Source: Acidobacteriota bacterium
GTDB lineage: Bacteria; Actinomycetota; Acidimicrobiia; Spongiisociales; ZC4RG35
Assembly (NCBI GenBank): GCA_022573225.1
Contig: JACZUI010000013.1
Span: 1 to 53,569, forward strand
Direction: 5' to 3'
DNA length: 53,569 bases
Positions within the stretch are counted from its first letter, which is position 1. Each line of letters opens with the position of its first letter. This document shows positions 35,597-44,598 of this stretch, one piece after another. The position numbers were made by a program, and so were the translations under genes. Below the pieces are notes generated by a model. It did no database searches and had not been told where the DNA came from. It worked only from the letters and a program-made list of their open reading frames with translations.

Positions 35597-36760
35597 ATGT
35601 CCGAAGCAGTAATCGTCGCCACCGCCCGCTCCCCAATAGGTAGGGCGTACAAGGGATCTCTGGTAGACGTTCGTGCCGACGACCTTGCCGGGTTCGCCAT
35701 CAACGCCGTGATGGAGAAAGTTCCGGAAGTCGACCGGGCCGAGGTAAACGACGTGATGGTCGGATGTGGTCTCACCCATCACGAAGCGGGCTACAACATG
35801 GCCCGTCCAGCAGCTCTCCTTGGTGGGATGCCCGATTCTGTTCCCGCCACGACCGTCAACCGGTTCTGTGCGTCCTCGCTTCAGACGATTCGCATGGCCT
35901 TTCACGCAATCAAACTGGGAGAAGGTGACACCTATGTCGCTGCGGGCACCGAATCGGTGTCTCGTACCTATGGCAAGGCCTTTGACAGCGATGATCTCAA
36001 TCCCCGCTTCACCGAGTCCGACCGGGACGACTTCATCAACAATGTCTACATCCCCATGGGCAACACCGCTGAGAACGTTGCCGAGAAGTATGGAATCACC
36101 CGGGAGCGGATGGACGAGTTCGCCAAGAGGTCCCAGGATCGGGCTGTCGAGTCTCAGAAAAACGGGTTCTTCGACTGGGAGATCACTCCGATAGAGATCC
36201 CCGACGGTCGCACGATCATGGCCGACGACGGACCGCGCCCCAACACGACTCTGGAGAAGCTCGCCACGTTGCAACCAGCCTTCAAGGCGGGCGGCCTTGT
36301 GACGGCCGGGAACTCGTGCCCGCTGAATGATGGTTCAGCCGCCGTGTTGGTGATGTCGGAGGAACGCGCATCCGAGCTTGGACTACGACCTCTGGCCCGC
36401 ATCGTCGCCTCGTCGGTAGTCGCCCTTGCCCCCGAATTCATGGGAATGGGCCCGGTGGGTGCGGTGCGGAGGGTGTTGGATCAGGCCGGGATGAGTCTCG
36501 GTGACATCGACGTGATCGAGATCAACGAGGCCTTTGCCGCACAGGTTCTTGCCTCGGCCGACGAGCTGGGGATCGACATGGACAAGCTCAACCCGCACGG
36601 CGGCGCCATTGCATTGGGCCACCCGTTTGGTATGACCGGGGCCCGGATCATGGGCACTCTTCTCAACGACCTGCGCACTCTCGACGGCACCTATGGCCTG
36701 GAGACGATGTGTGTCGGCGGCGGCCAGGGGATGGCGATGATCGTGGAGCGACTCAACTAA
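35597..36760 (+). CDS. Acetyl-CoA acyltransferase (thiolase)
   Basis: A 387-residue degradative/biosynthetic thiolase joining or cleaving 3-ketoacyl-CoA. The acylated cysteine is Cys91 in NRFCASSLQ, the histidine is in NPHGGAIALGHPFG, and the second cysteine is Cys372 in MCVGGGQGMAM. Length and motifs are complete. It stands alone between the lipoprotein and the toxin-antitoxin pair; probably part of fatty acid or polyhydroxyalkanoate metabolism. Confidence 0.95.
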   Translation: MSEAVIVATARSPIGRAYKGSLVDVRADDLAGFAINAVMEKVPEVDRAEVNDVMVGCGLTHHEAGYNMARPAALLGGMPDSVPATTVNRFCASSLQTIRMAFHAIKLGEGDTYVAAGTESVSRTYGKAFDSDDLNPRFTESDRDDFINNVYIPMGNTAENVAEKYGITRERMDEFAKRSQDRAVESQKNGFFDWEITPIEIPDGRTIMADDGPRPNTTLEKLATLQPAFKAGGLVTAGNSCPLNDGSAAVLVMSEERASELGLRPLARIVASSVVALAPEFMGMGPVGAVRRVLDQAGMSLGDIDVIEINEAFAAQVLASADELGIDMDKLNPHGGAIALGHPFGMTGARIMGTLLNDLRTLDGTYGLETMCVGGGQGMAMIVERLN

Positions 36761-36773
36761 CCCGCCGGGGGGC

Positions 36774-36968
36774 TTGAACAAGCAAGCCGCGCTGGAAGCA
36801 AAACGCCTTGGAGTCAGCAAATCCGCCTTCATTCGGAGCGCCCTTACCGCGGCACTTCCCACTAAGAGCCGCTCTGCGACCGGAGATCTATGGATGGATC
36901 TGGCGGGTTTCTGTGAAGCAGAGGTCTCGGGAGAGCCCGGCGAAGTCGACGATGTGATTTACGGGTGA
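36774..36968 (+). CDS. Ribbon-helix-helix-like antitoxin (VapB-type), N-terminally short
   Basis: A 64-residue protein starting at TTG, preceding and overlapping the PIN toxin gene. KQAALEAKRLGVSKSAFIRS (about residues 3-22) matches the helix-turn-helix part of RHH antitoxins, but the usual preceding beta strand is missing. The frame is open upstream without ATG or GTG to a stop at 36738-36740, so the strand may be lost, or a six-G run just upstream may have miscalled. The acidic C-terminus would neutralise the toxin. Confidence 0.7.
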   Translation: MNKQAALEAKRLGVSKSAFIRSALTAALPTKSRSATGDLWMDLAGFCEAEVSGEPGEVDDVIYG

Positions 36969-37375
36969 AGTTTGCCGACACCAGTTGGTGGGTGGCATGG
37001 GCCAACAAGGCGGATTCGCGTCATTCCATTGCATTGTCGTTGTTCGCCCAACTTGGATCCAGCGAGCATGTCCTCACGACCAATCAGGTCGTGGGCGAGA
37101 CCTGGACGTACTTGAACCGCAAGGTAGGACACGGTGCCGCCGTGGGGTTCGTTGATCGTGTCGAGGCGCTCGAAGCCAATGGTCAGGTCCGGGTTCATTC
37201 CGTGACCAGCGCCCAGGAGTCCTCTGCGTGGACATGGCTGCGGCGTCACGACGAGAGGGCCTACTCGTTCGTGGACGCCACCAGCTTCCAGGTGATGAGA
37301 GACAGGCGTTTGCGCGAGGCCCTTGCCTTGGATCAGGACTTCGCAGCCGCCGGCTTCATCGAACTCCGCCCCTGA
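36965..37375 (+). CDS. vapC: PIN-domain ribonuclease toxin (VapC family)
   Basis: A 136-residue PIN-domain protein. Acidic residues of the active site are present: Asp in FADTSWWVAW (residue 4), Glu in VVGETWTYL, Asp in SFVDATSF and Asp in ALDQDFAAAGF. The GTG start overlaps the antitoxin stop (GTGA). VapC toxins cleave specific RNAs, often tRNA or rRNA, and the pair is normally autoregulated. Found in the accessory block between rimM and trmD. Confidence 0.9.
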   Translation: MKFADTSWWVAWANKADSRHSIALSLFAQLGSSEHVLTTNQVVGETWTYLNRKVGHGAAVGFVDRVEALEANGQVRVHSVTSAQESSAWTWLRRHDERAYSFVDATSFQVMRDRRLREALALDQDFAAAGFIELRP

Positions 37376-37391
37376 GACGCCGGGCTGGCTG

Positions 37392-38006
37392 TTAGCTCAG
37401 ACGATCCAGCCAGGCATGGCCGGGATGGGTCTTCTCCACAGATCGTTTCAGCCATTCGGTTGCATCGGTATCCAACAGGGGGAGCGTCACATCAAAATCG
37501 GCCCGATCCTTGGGACGGTCGTGTTTTGCCTTGTAGAGAAGGGACGCCTCGGGACGTTCGTAGCGGATTCCATCCTCCGCCACCCAGGTGGCCTCCTCAA
37601 ATGGGAGGGTTATCGAGATGTCACGCTTGAAGCCCCAGACTCCATCGGCAACGGGGCAGAGGAGGAAGTCGAGCAGCCAGGGTTTGCGGGCACTTTCTCG
37701 GATCCACAATTGACCGGCCCAATCGGGCAACGGGTCGTCCGGCTGGATCAACGGCTTGAGGCTTCCTGACCCCACTGCCCAGACGTGGTGGGAGTCTGCG
37801 AAATGCCACACCACCTCGGGTACGTCTGTGCTGCTGATGCAGATGTCGAGGTCTTCGTGGGATCGAGAGACACCGGTGAACATCTCTATTGCCCACCCTC
37901 CGCCGATCCACCAGGGCCGGGGAAAGCCCTTCAGGAGTTGGGCGGCTCCCGGCGGATCGAGACCGGCGAAGGGCCCGTAGAAGTCATCAATCTCCCGGTC
38001 GTCCAT
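37392..38006 (-). CDS. Nucleotidyltransferase-domain protein (aminoglycoside 2''-adenylyltransferase-like fold)
   Basis: A 204-residue protein with the nucleotidyltransferase signature WWIGGGWAIEMFTG followed by RSHEDLDICI, the two aspartates likely binding Mg. ATG 38004-38006 gives MDDREIDDFYGPF; a TTG nine codons upstream is possible. Relatives include LinB/ANT(2'')-like enzymes and many uncharacterised nucleotidyltransferases. It converges on VapC and diverges from the GGCT-like gene. Substrate unknown; resistance should not be assumed. Confidence 0.75.
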   Translation of the reverse strand: MDDREIDDFYGPFAGLDPPGAAQLLKGFPRPWWIGGGWAIEMFTGVSRSHEDLDICISSTDVPEVVWHFADSHHVWAVGSGSLKPLIQPDDPLPDWAGQLWIRESARKPWLLDFLLCPVADGVWGFKRDISITLPFEEATWVAEDGIRYERPEASLLYKAKHDRPKDRADFDVTLPLLDTDATEWLKRSVEKTHPGHAWLDRLS

Positions 38007-38032
38007 CGGCGACGACGATACTCGGCCAGGCA

Positions 38033-38647
38033 ATGCACCTCTGGTACGTCGGATACGGGTCGAACCTGAACCGGACCCGTTTCATGACCTATCTGTTGGG
38101 CGGTTCCGGGGGCGATTCCGCCCATCATCATCCCGGCGCTCGAGACTCGAGCTCCCCATCGGGCGAGCAAGTGGTCCAGATAGACGGCGGGCTCTGGTTT
38201 GGAGGTAAGTCCCAAAAGTGGGATGGCGGTGTAGCCCATCTCGACGTCGACCGCGCCAGCGACGTCATCGGTCGGGCGTGGCGGATACGGCTGGGGCAGT
38301 TGGCCGATCTGGTGGCTCAGGAAATGGATTTGGTGCCGGGTTCGGTCGAGTTGGGCTCCGACGACGTGTTGGGATCAGGTGAGATCATCGCGAACGGATC
38401 GAGACAGGCGCGTTTGATCAGCCTGGCTCCGATTGAAGACGAGCCTGCCGTCACCTTCACCTTTGTCGACAGAGGACACCAACGTCCGCCGTCGCCCGGC
38501 TATCTGGCAACCATGGTCGTCGGGCTTCGGGAATGCGGTCTGGACGATGATCGGCTCGTGGCCTATCTCTGCGATCAGCCGACAATCACCGAAGACCTGG
38601 TCGCAGCCGCAGTTAGACAGCGCCCCACCCCCCCCCCCCCGGAGTGA
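38033..38647 (+). CDS. Gamma-glutamylcyclotransferase-like protein
   Basis: A 204-residue protein beginning MHLWYVGYGSNLNRTRF; the YGSN motif at residues 7-10 is the substrate-loop signature of GGCT-like proteins. The rest is less typical, with a longer insertion and WRIRLGQLADLVAQEM. It ends in TPPPPE encoded by a C13 tract and overlaps the 3' end of hyuB on the other strand. It may act on gamma-glutamyl or related amides; its convergence with an oxoprolinase-type hyuAB pair makes a 5-oxoproline link conceivable. Confidence 0.72.
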   Translation: MHLWYVGYGSNLNRTRFMTYLLGGSGGDSAHHHPGARDSSSPSGEQVVQIDGGLWFGGKSQKWDGGVAHLDVDRASDVIGRAWRIRLGQLADLVAQEMDLVPGSVELGSDDVLGSGEIIANGSRQARLISLAPIEDEPAVTFTFVDRGHQRPPSPGYLATMVVGLRECGLDDDRLVAYLCDQPTITEDLVAAAVRQRPTPPPPE

Positions 38648-40157
38648 GGACCCGAAGTCGATCACCCTTCGAAACCTCCAACGTGGACTTCCCAGGAAGT
38701 CTCTCGCTCCCGACCGACGTCAGGAGCCAATCTTCGCCACATTCACCGGGTTCACCACCGTTCAGCCCCCACGGTTTCAGCCGGCGGCGCTCACCCATCA
38801 GCGACAGAGTGGCAGGCACGAGGAACTCGATCTCCCGTTCGATGCCATCACCACCGGGGAACCGACCTCGTCCACCCGACCCGGACCGGAGCCGATAGGT
38901 GTGAACCTTGAACGGATAGTGCGCGTCGAGCGACTCGATTGGCGTGTTTTTGGTGTTGGTCATCCCGGTGTGGATACCGGACTGACCGGCTAAACCGGGC
39001 CGGCCTCCCTGGCCTCCGGCCACGGTCTCGTAATAGGCGAAGTCGTCGTTGCCGATGAGGACGTTGTTCATGGTGCCCTGGCCGGCCGCAGGCACTCGAT
39101 CTGGTGCAGCCTGGGCGAGTGCACCAAGCAGGGTGTCTGCGATCCGCTGGCTGGTCTCCACATTCCCTGCTGCGACGGCTGCCGGGGACGTGGCGTCAAC
39201 CAGGGAGCCTTTCCGTGTGGATAGCCCGATGACGCGATAACACCCGCCATTGGTTGGGATTGTCGGGTCGGTGGCCACTCTGACTGCGTAGTAGAGACAG
39301 GACATCGTGACCGCCTCCACGGCGTTGAAGTTGGCGGGGACCTGGTCGGCGGTCCCTTTGAAGTCGGCGAGCAGGGTGCCACCATCGATGGTCACGGTGA
39401 CACGGATTGGAACGTCCTCGTCACCTAGCTCCATAGCGTCATCGAACTCGTAGCTGCCGTTTGGGAGCGCCTCGAGGGCGGCGGTCATCCGACGCTCTCC
39501 GTAGTCGAGAAGCGCTTCGGTTACCAGCCGCCAACGGTCGATGCCCTCAGACTCGAGCACCTCGACGATTCTCCGCGCGCCCGCCTCGTTGGCGCCAAGC
39601 TGTGCCGAGAGATCCCCCTGCCGCTCCGCCGGCGTGCGGGTGGCCCCGAGGAACGGCTCCAGAAACTCCGGCAGCCATCGGCCATCCTGCACACACTGGG
39701 TGGTGGGAACGATGTGCCCTTCCTGGTCGAGGGTGGTGGCATGAGCAGGCATGGAGCCTGGGGCCTCACCCCCGACGTCGGCATGGTGGGCCCGGTTGGC
39801 CACCCAGGCCACCAGCGCTCCGCCGAAGAACACCGGGCGGACCAGGGTCAGGTCGTTGAGGTGGGTCCCTCCATGGAATGGATCGTTGACCGCATATTGG
39901 GCGCCAGGTCTCACGCCCTCGCCGAAGCTGTCGATCACAGCCGCCACCGACGCCGGCATCGAGCCCAAGTGCACCGGGATGTGCTCCGCCTGGGCCAGCA
40001 TCTCACCGGAAGCAGTGAAGACCGCAGCCGAGCAATCGGCGCGCTCCTTGATGTTGGGGGAGTAGGCGGTCCTGCGCAGGATGACACCCATGTCGTCGGC
40101 TATCGCCGCCAGGCGATTGCGAGCGACTTCGAGGGTGATGAGATCGACGGTCACCAT
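38613..40157 (-). CDS. hyuB: Hydantoinase B / 5-oxoprolinase beta-type subunit
   Basis: A 514-residue hydantoinase B-family subunit for ATP-dependent hydrolysis of hydantoins or 5-oxoproline with HyuA. Conserved blocks include ERADCSAAVFTASGEMLAQA, NDPFHGGTHLNDLTL, HHADVGGEAPGSMP and the C-terminal PGGGGWG. ATG 40157 overlaps the hyuA stop by 7 bases; the longer upstream frame is not conserved. The GGGGW is encoded by the G13 complement of the C tract at 38628-38640, so slippage there would alter the last residues. Confidence 0.9.
   Translation of the reverse strand: MVTVDLITLEVARNRLAAIADDMGVILRRTAYSPNIKERADCSAAVFTASGEMLAQAEHIPVHLGSMPASVAAVIDSFGEGVRPGAQYAVNDPFHGGTHLNDLTLVRPVFFGGALVAWVANRAHHADVGGEAPGSMPAHATTLDQEGHIVPTTQCVQDGRWLPEFLEPFLGATRTPAERQGDLSAQLGANEAGARRIVEVLESEGIDRWRLVTEALLDYGERRMTAALEALPNGSYEFDDAMELGDEDVPIRVTVTIDGGTLLADFKGTADQVPANFNAVEAVTMSCLYYAVRVATDPTIPTNGGCYRVIGLSTRKGSLVDATSPAAVAAGNVETSQRIADTLLGALAQAAPDRVPAAGQGTMNNVLIGNDDFAYYETVAGGQGGRPGLAGQSGIHTGMTNTKNTPIESLDAHYPFKVHTYRLRSGSGGRGRFPGGDGIEREIEFLVPATLSLMGERRRLKPWGLNGGEPGECGEDWLLTSVGSERLPGKSTLEVSKGDRLRVLTPGGGGWGAV
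38628..38640. repeat. Homopolymer run of 13 C in the overlap of two convergent genes
   Basis: Thirteen C on the + strand lie inside the last codons of both the GGCT-like gene (TPPPPE) and hyuB (GGGGW on the minus strand). Such long runs are prone to polymerase slippage and to sequencing miscall. A one-base change would move the tail of both proteins out of frame. Confidence 0.9.
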
Positions 40158-42037
40158 GTGATTTCCAGAGTCCCGATTTCTTGCACTACGGCGTGTTCGC
40201 CAGGCGCGATGTAGGTGGTCGCTTCGGGCTCCTCGACGATGGCGGGCCCTGAGATCCGATCGCCGGGGCCCAGCGCCGACCGGTTCCACACGGTCGCCGA
40301 CAGAGAGCCATCGTCGGTGATGACCTCGCGGCCTTCCGACTCCAACGATTCCGTAGGCCGAGATTCGGGCAGATCCTCCATCCTCATCGCCGGGTGGCCG
40401 GTGGCCGCGGCCCGCACCGCCACCACCTCGACCGGATCTCCGGGCCGACTGAATCCATTTCGCTCGTGATGCAGCCGGTGGAACCGATCGGCAAGGGCTG
40501 ACCAACCGTTGCCTGCCTCATAGGGCACGGTCAGCTCATGGGCCTGGCCCAGATAGCGTGCGTCGCACAATGTCTCGACCGTGCCGTCGGCCAACAGCTC
40601 GTGCGCGGTCTTGGCCACCTCGGTCACGATCGCGTCGAGCGAATCCTTGGTGTCAGTCGTGATGAGGACACCTCTCGCCAAGTCCACGCGGGGCGGGCTG
40701 AGCAGCAGCCCCAGGGCGGAGAACACCCCGCCGTGAGGTGGAACCAGGACCCCCGGCATCTCGAGGCTGCGCGCCAGAGCGGTGGCATGGAGCCCGCCGG
40801 CGCCACCAAACGCGACCAGCCAGGACAGCCGAGGGTCGGCGCCCTGCTCGATTGACACCGTGCGCACCGCACCGGCCATGGTTTCCTCGACGATCCGTAT
40901 GATTCCAAGGGCAGCCCCTGTGGCATTGAGGCCGATTGGCAAACCCAAACCCCGTAAGGCTGTGAGCGAGGAATCGGGATCAATCTCGAGACTGCCTCCG
41001 AGGGAGACCTGCGGTCCGATGCGCCCCAGGGCGACGTGGGCGTCGGTGACGGTCGCTTCATGACCTCCGCGTCCGTAACAGGCCGGGCCCGGGTCGGCGC
41101 CTGCGCTCTGTGGGCCCACCCGCAAGGCGCCACCGGGATCGACCCAACCGACACTGCCACCCCCGGCGCCAACTGTGTGGATCGCGGCCGAGGGCATGCG
41201 ACACACATAGCCGTCGATGGCTCGCTCGTAGGTGACTTCAGGCTTCCCTCCCTCGATCCGGCAGACATCTGTCGACGTGCCGCCCATGTCGAATGAGATC
41301 ACGTTGTCCAATCCCATCAGGGCCCCCAGGGCGCCTGCGGCGATCGCCCCGCCGGCGGGTCCCGAAAGGAGGATTGCGGTGGGGAGTCGGCGGGCCTCAG
41401 CGAGCGTCATCACCCCTCCCGACGACCGCATTACCAATACCTCGTCGGTGTAGCCAAGATCCCGGACCCGCCGGTCGAGGCCAGCTAGGGACCGGTCGAT
41501 CATTGGGGCCAGATAGGCGTTGAGAACGGTGGTTGAGGTTCTCTCGAACTCGCGGAACTCCGGAGCCACTTGCGAGGACAGGGATATGTGCAGGTCATCG
41601 AGGGGGATGGCCGCAGCGACCTCGGCCTCGGCCGACTCATCCCGATAGGAGTGGAGTAGACAGACTGCCACCGACTCGACATCGGAGCCGAGCTGCTCTG
41701 CGTCGACAAACCGGTGTGCCCGATCGACCAGAGGCTTGGGACGGTCGGCGAACGGGTCGTATAAGGACGGGCGGTCTTGTCGACCGATCTCGATCACATC
41801 CTCGAAACCAGGGTCCGTGATGAGAGCCACCCGGGCGCCCTTACGCTCTAACAGCAAGTTTGTCGCGATCGTGGTGCCCAGGAGGAGTGACTCCGCCGAG
41901 TCGGCCAACTCCAAGGCCCCGGCGAGAACCGCTTCGCTCTGATCTGGCGTGGTGGCCACTTTGGCGGTCCTCACCTTCGACCCGTCGAAGGCCACCACAT
42001 CGGTGAATGTTCCTCCTACGTCGACTCCAACGATCAT
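40151..42037 (-). CDS. hyuA: Hydantoinase A / 5-oxoprolinase alpha-type subunit
   Basis: A 628-residue ATP-binding subunit of the hydantoinase/oxoprolinase family. It starts MIVGVDVGGTFTDVVAF, the sugar kinase-like phosphate loop, and has GTTIATNLLLERKGARVALI, GPAGGAIAAGALG, MGGTSTDVCRIEGG and GAGGGSVGWVDPGGALRVGP. It is a little shorter than typical HyuA. It precedes and overlaps hyuB, forming a two-gene operon oriented away from trmD, with only 65 bases between starts. Confidence 0.93.
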   Translation of the reverse strand: MIVGVDVGGTFTDVVAFDGSKVRTAKVATTPDQSEAVLAGALELADSAESLLLGTTIATNLLLERKGARVALITDPGFEDVIEIGRQDRPSLYDPFADRPKPLVDRAHRFVDAEQLGSDVESVAVCLLHSYRDESAEAEVAAAIPLDDLHISLSSQVAPEFREFERTSTTVLNAYLAPMIDRSLAGLDRRVRDLGYTDEVLVMRSSGGVMTLAEARRLPTAILLSGPAGGAIAAGALGALMGLDNVISFDMGGTSTDVCRIEGGKPEVTYERAIDGYVCRMPSAAIHTVGAGGGSVGWVDPGGALRVGPQSAGADPGPACYGRGGHEATVTDAHVALGRIGPQVSLGGSLEIDPDSSLTALRGLGLPIGLNATGAALGIIRIVEETMAGAVRTVSIEQGADPRLSWLVAFGGAGGLHATALARSLEMPGVLVPPHGGVFSALGLLLSPPRVDLARGVLITTDTKDSLDAIVTEVAKTAHELLADGTVETLCDARYLGQAHELTVPYEAGNGWSALADRFHRLHHERNGFSRPGDPVEVVAVRAAATGHPAMRMEDLPESRPTESLESEGREVITDDGSLSATVWNRSALGPGDRISGPAIVEEPEATTYIAPGEHAVVQEIGTLEITW

Positions 42038-42102
42038 GTGGTCAAGCGTATGGTCGATGAGTGTGAGGCGGGGACCGCGAGCGGCTCTACCCTTTGGGGC
42101 CG

Positions 42103-42786
42103 ATGCTCGTCAACGTCATCACCATGTTTCCCGGGTTTTTTGATGGATTGCTCGGGGTGAGCATTGTGAGTCGAGCTGTCCAAGACGGTGCGCTGGATGT
42201 GGAGCTGATCGACCTTCGGGAATACGGGCTCGGTCGTCACAGAAAACTCGACGATGCCCCCTTCGGTGGGGGTCCGGGCATGGTCATGATGATCGAGCCC
42301 CTGGCCGAGGCACTGAAGCCCCTCGCCGGCACCCATCGTGTCGTGTTCCTGCCGGCAGGCGCCCCGATGACCCAGAACACGCTCGACGGCTGGTCCCAGT
42401 TGGACGAGATCACCTTCATCTGTGGCAGATACGAGGGAATAGATCAACGGGTGATCGATCATTTCACCGATGAACAGGTCTCGCTCGGCGACTTCGTCCT
42501 GGCCGGGGGAGAAGTGGCCGCGGCCGCGGCGATCGAGGGGATAGCCCGTCTGCTGCCCGGTGTTGTGGGGAATCCCGAGTCGACCGAGAAGGAATCCTTC
42601 AGGGATGGTCTCCTCGAGGAACCGGTCTATACCCGTCCCTCCGAGTTCGAGGGCTGGGAGGTGCCCGAGGTTCTCCTCTCGGGGAACCATGGGGCAATCG
42701 AAGCATGGCGAAAGAAGCAGCGACTCGAGCGAACGGGAAAGGTCAGGCCCGACCTTCTCAAAGATGCCGAGAAGTCTGATACCTGA
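42103..42786 (+). CDS. trmD: tRNA (guanine37-N1)-methyltransferase
   Basis: Methylates G37 next to the anticodon to prevent frameshifting. MLVNVITMFPGFFDGLLGVS sets the ATG at 42103; the deep SPOUT knot motifs are LREYGLGRHRKLDDAPFGGG, ICGRYEGIDQRV and GDFVLAGGEVAA. 227 residues, full length. Normally adjacent to rimM, here separated from it by the accessory block. Confidence 0.97.
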   Translation: MLVNVITMFPGFFDGLLGVSIVSRAVQDGALDVELIDLREYGLGRHRKLDDAPFGGGPGMVMMIEPLAEALKPLAGTHRVVFLPAGAPMTQNTLDGWSQLDEITFICGRYEGIDQRVIDHFTDEQVSLGDFVLAGGEVAAAAAIEGIARLLPGVVGNPESTEKESFRDGLLEEPVYTRPSEFEGWEVPEVLLSGNHGAIEAWRKKQRLERTGKVRPDLLKDAEKSDT

Positions 42787-42845
42787 TACAATTCCGGCTC
42801 GTCGGGACCACCAGATCAGCTCTCGACATTCTCTAGGAGCCCTCC

Positions 42846-43190
42846 ATGAACGATCTTCACGCTGTCGAAAGCGCGCACGTCCGCGACGACATCCCGGAAT
42901 TTCGGGCCGGTGACACCGTCAAGGTTCATGTCAGGGTCGTAGAGGGTGGCCGCGAGCGCATCCAGATATTCGAGGGCGTGGTCATCGCCCGCAACGGCAC
43001 GAGTGTTCGTGCGTCCTTCACCGTCCGCAAGATGAGCTTCGGTGTCGGCGTCGAGCGAGTGTTTCCCGTGCACGCCCCCATCATCTCCAAGATCGAAGTC
43101 ACCCGTCGCGGTGATGTACGTCGTTCGAAGCTGTATTACCTCCGTGACCGGGTCGGCAAGTCCGCCCGTATCAAGGAGCTGCGGGACTGA
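42846..43190 (+). CDS. rplS: 50S ribosomal protein L19
   Basis: Located at the 30S-50S interface. 114 residues with [40 protein letters not shown] and the ending [19 protein letters not shown]. 59 bases after trmD, same strand. Confidence 0.98.
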   Translation: MNDLHAVESAHVRDDIPEFRAGDTVKVHVRVVEGGRERIQIFEGVVIARNGTSVRASFTVRKMSFGVGVERVFPVHAPIISKIEVTRRGDVRRSKLYYLRDRVGKSARIKELRD

Positions 43191-43192
43191 CC

Positions 43193-43825
43193 TTGCTGCC
43201 TCCCGAGCAGGCGAAACCCGAGTTGGAGGAATCGCCGGAGGAGCCGCGCAAGCGGTCCTTCCTTGCCGAACTGCCCGGACTGCTGCTCACCGCTCTAATC
43301 ATCGCGGTCTTGATCAAGACCTTCCTGATACAGCCGTTCTGGATTCCCTCGGAGTCGATGCTGCCCACGATTGAGGTCAACGATCGGGTCATGGTCAATA
43401 AACTTGCATTCGACCTGGGCGAGCCAGAGAGGGGAGATGTGGTCGTCTTCCGAGATCCTCGAGAGGCCGACATCGAGGAGTCGATACCCGAGGCTGTCGT
43501 CCGCTCAGTCCTCGAGGCGGTGGGTGTTAGGACCCGCGGCCGCGACGACCTGATCAAGCGAGTCATCGGTTTGCCGGATGAGGTTGTCGAGATTCAAGAC
43601 AATCGGATTCTCATCGACGGCGTGCCCATTTCCGAGCCGTATCTACCCGACCTGCTCATGGCGGATGAGGGGCCGTTCGAGGTTGGCCCTGAGCAAGTCT
43701 TCGTCATGGGCGACAATCGCAACGCGTCCTTCGACAGCCGGCGGTTCGGCCCGGTGCCATTCGATGACCTCGTAGGGCAGGCGTTCCTGACCATCTGGCC
43801 CATCTCCAACATAGGCGGCCTCTGA
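43193..43825 (+). CDS. lepB: Signal peptidase I
   Basis: Membrane serine protease that removes signal peptides from exported proteins. TTG start 2 bases after rplS, 210 residues. Acidic cytoplasmic N-terminus, one membrane span (about residues 29-46), catalytic Ser55 in IPSESMLPTI and catalytic lysine in LIKRVIGLPDEVVEI; box E is FVMGDNRNASFDSR. Single N-terminal span is typical of Gram-positive enzymes. Confidence 0.95.
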   Translation: MLPPEQAKPELEESPEEPRKRSFLAELPGLLLTALIIAVLIKTFLIQPFWIPSESMLPTIEVNDRVMVNKLAFDLGEPERGDVVVFRDPREADIEESIPEAVVRSVLEAVGVRTRGRDDLIKRVIGLPDEVVEIQDNRILIDGVPISEPYLPDLLMADEGPFEVGPEQVFVMGDNRNASFDSRRFGPVPFDDLVGQAFLTIWPISNIGGL

Positions 43826-43907
43826 ATTTGTCCCACTCCTCCGGTAGGTGCTTAGGGACCGGGGCTGGCATATGATCGCTCAGAGTTGAGTGTGTGAAGA
43901 GGAGAAG

Positions 43908-44204
43908 ATGGAAGAGGACCTGGAGCGTTACGAATCCGAGGTAGAGCTCAAGATCTACAAGGAGTATCACGACGTCCTCCCGATGTTCCGGTATGTCGTT
44001 GAGACGGAGCGAAGGTTCTATCTGGCCAATCACGTCGACCTCGAGGTGCGTGAGGCGAATGGATCGGTCTTTTTCCAGGTGGAGATGAGGGACGCATGGG
44101 TGTGGGATATGTTCCGACCGGCCCGGTTTCTGGAGCACGTCAAGGTGCTCACCTTCCGGGACGTGAACGTGGAAGAGCTGGAGAAGCAGGAACTTTCGAT
44201 CTGA
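43908..44204 (+). CDS. DUF2469-family protein
   Basis: A 98-residue protein of an actinobacterial conserved family of unknown function, found between lepB and yraN. MEEDLERYESEVELKIYKEY starts at ATG 43908, preceded by GAGGAG; GTG 43890 would be a longer alternative. A -10-like TATGAT (43871-43876) lies upstream. Features: RRFYLANHVDLEV, FQVEMRDAWVWDM, FRPARFLEHVKVLTFRDVNV. The presence of this family supports the actinobacterial assignment. Confidence 0.92.
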   Translation: MEEDLERYESEVELKIYKEYHDVLPMFRYVVETERRFYLANHVDLEVREANGSVFFQVEMRDAWVWDMFRPARFLEHVKVLTFRDVNVEELEKQELSI

Positions 44205-44227
44205 GCCGGCGCGCTGAGACGGGGGAC

Positions 44228-44524
44228 GTGGGGGAAATCCTGGCCGCGTGGTTCCTCACCGAGCGTGGTCTGGCAGTCCTAGGTCGCAATGTTGAAGTCG
44301 AGGGGGGCGAGATCGACCTGCTGGCGACCGACGGAGATTCCAGGGTGGTGATCGAGGTACGCACCCGAGCCAACGCCGAGGACCCCATCGACGCCATCGG
44401 CGACGGCAAGCGGAGGCAGGTAGCCAGACTTGGGCGCAGAATCGGGGCAAGCCGCATCGATCTGGTTGGGATCGGGCTCGGCCCGCGGCATTTCGACGTC
44501 CACTGGGTGCCTGACGCTCTTTGA
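44228..44524 (+). CDS. yraN: YraN/UPF0102 family nuclease-fold protein
   Basis: A Holliday-junction-resolvase-fold protein of unknown exact role. Conserved blocks are VGEILAAWFLTERG, GGEIDLLA (metal-binding residues), VVIEVRTR and GDGKRRQVARL. GTG 44228 is the only usual start near the domain, but it removes part of the family GxxGE motif (TGDVGE), so translation may begin slightly upstream at a CTG (about 44207) following DUF2469. About 98-105 residues. Confidence 0.85.
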   Translation: MGEILAAWFLTERGLAVLGRNVEVEGGEIDLLATDGDSRVVIEVRTRANAEDPIDAIGDGKRRQVARLGRRIGASRIDLVGIGLGPRHFDVHWVPDAL

Positions 44525-44598
44525 TGTCGGGAAAGACCACTGGACTGCCAAGTTGCAAAACATGAAAGAGCGACATCAGCCCAAGTAGCCCCGCAATC

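Noticed and set aside
38628..38640. Terminator at the C13 run
   Set aside because: No stem-loop flanks it and it is coding on both strands.
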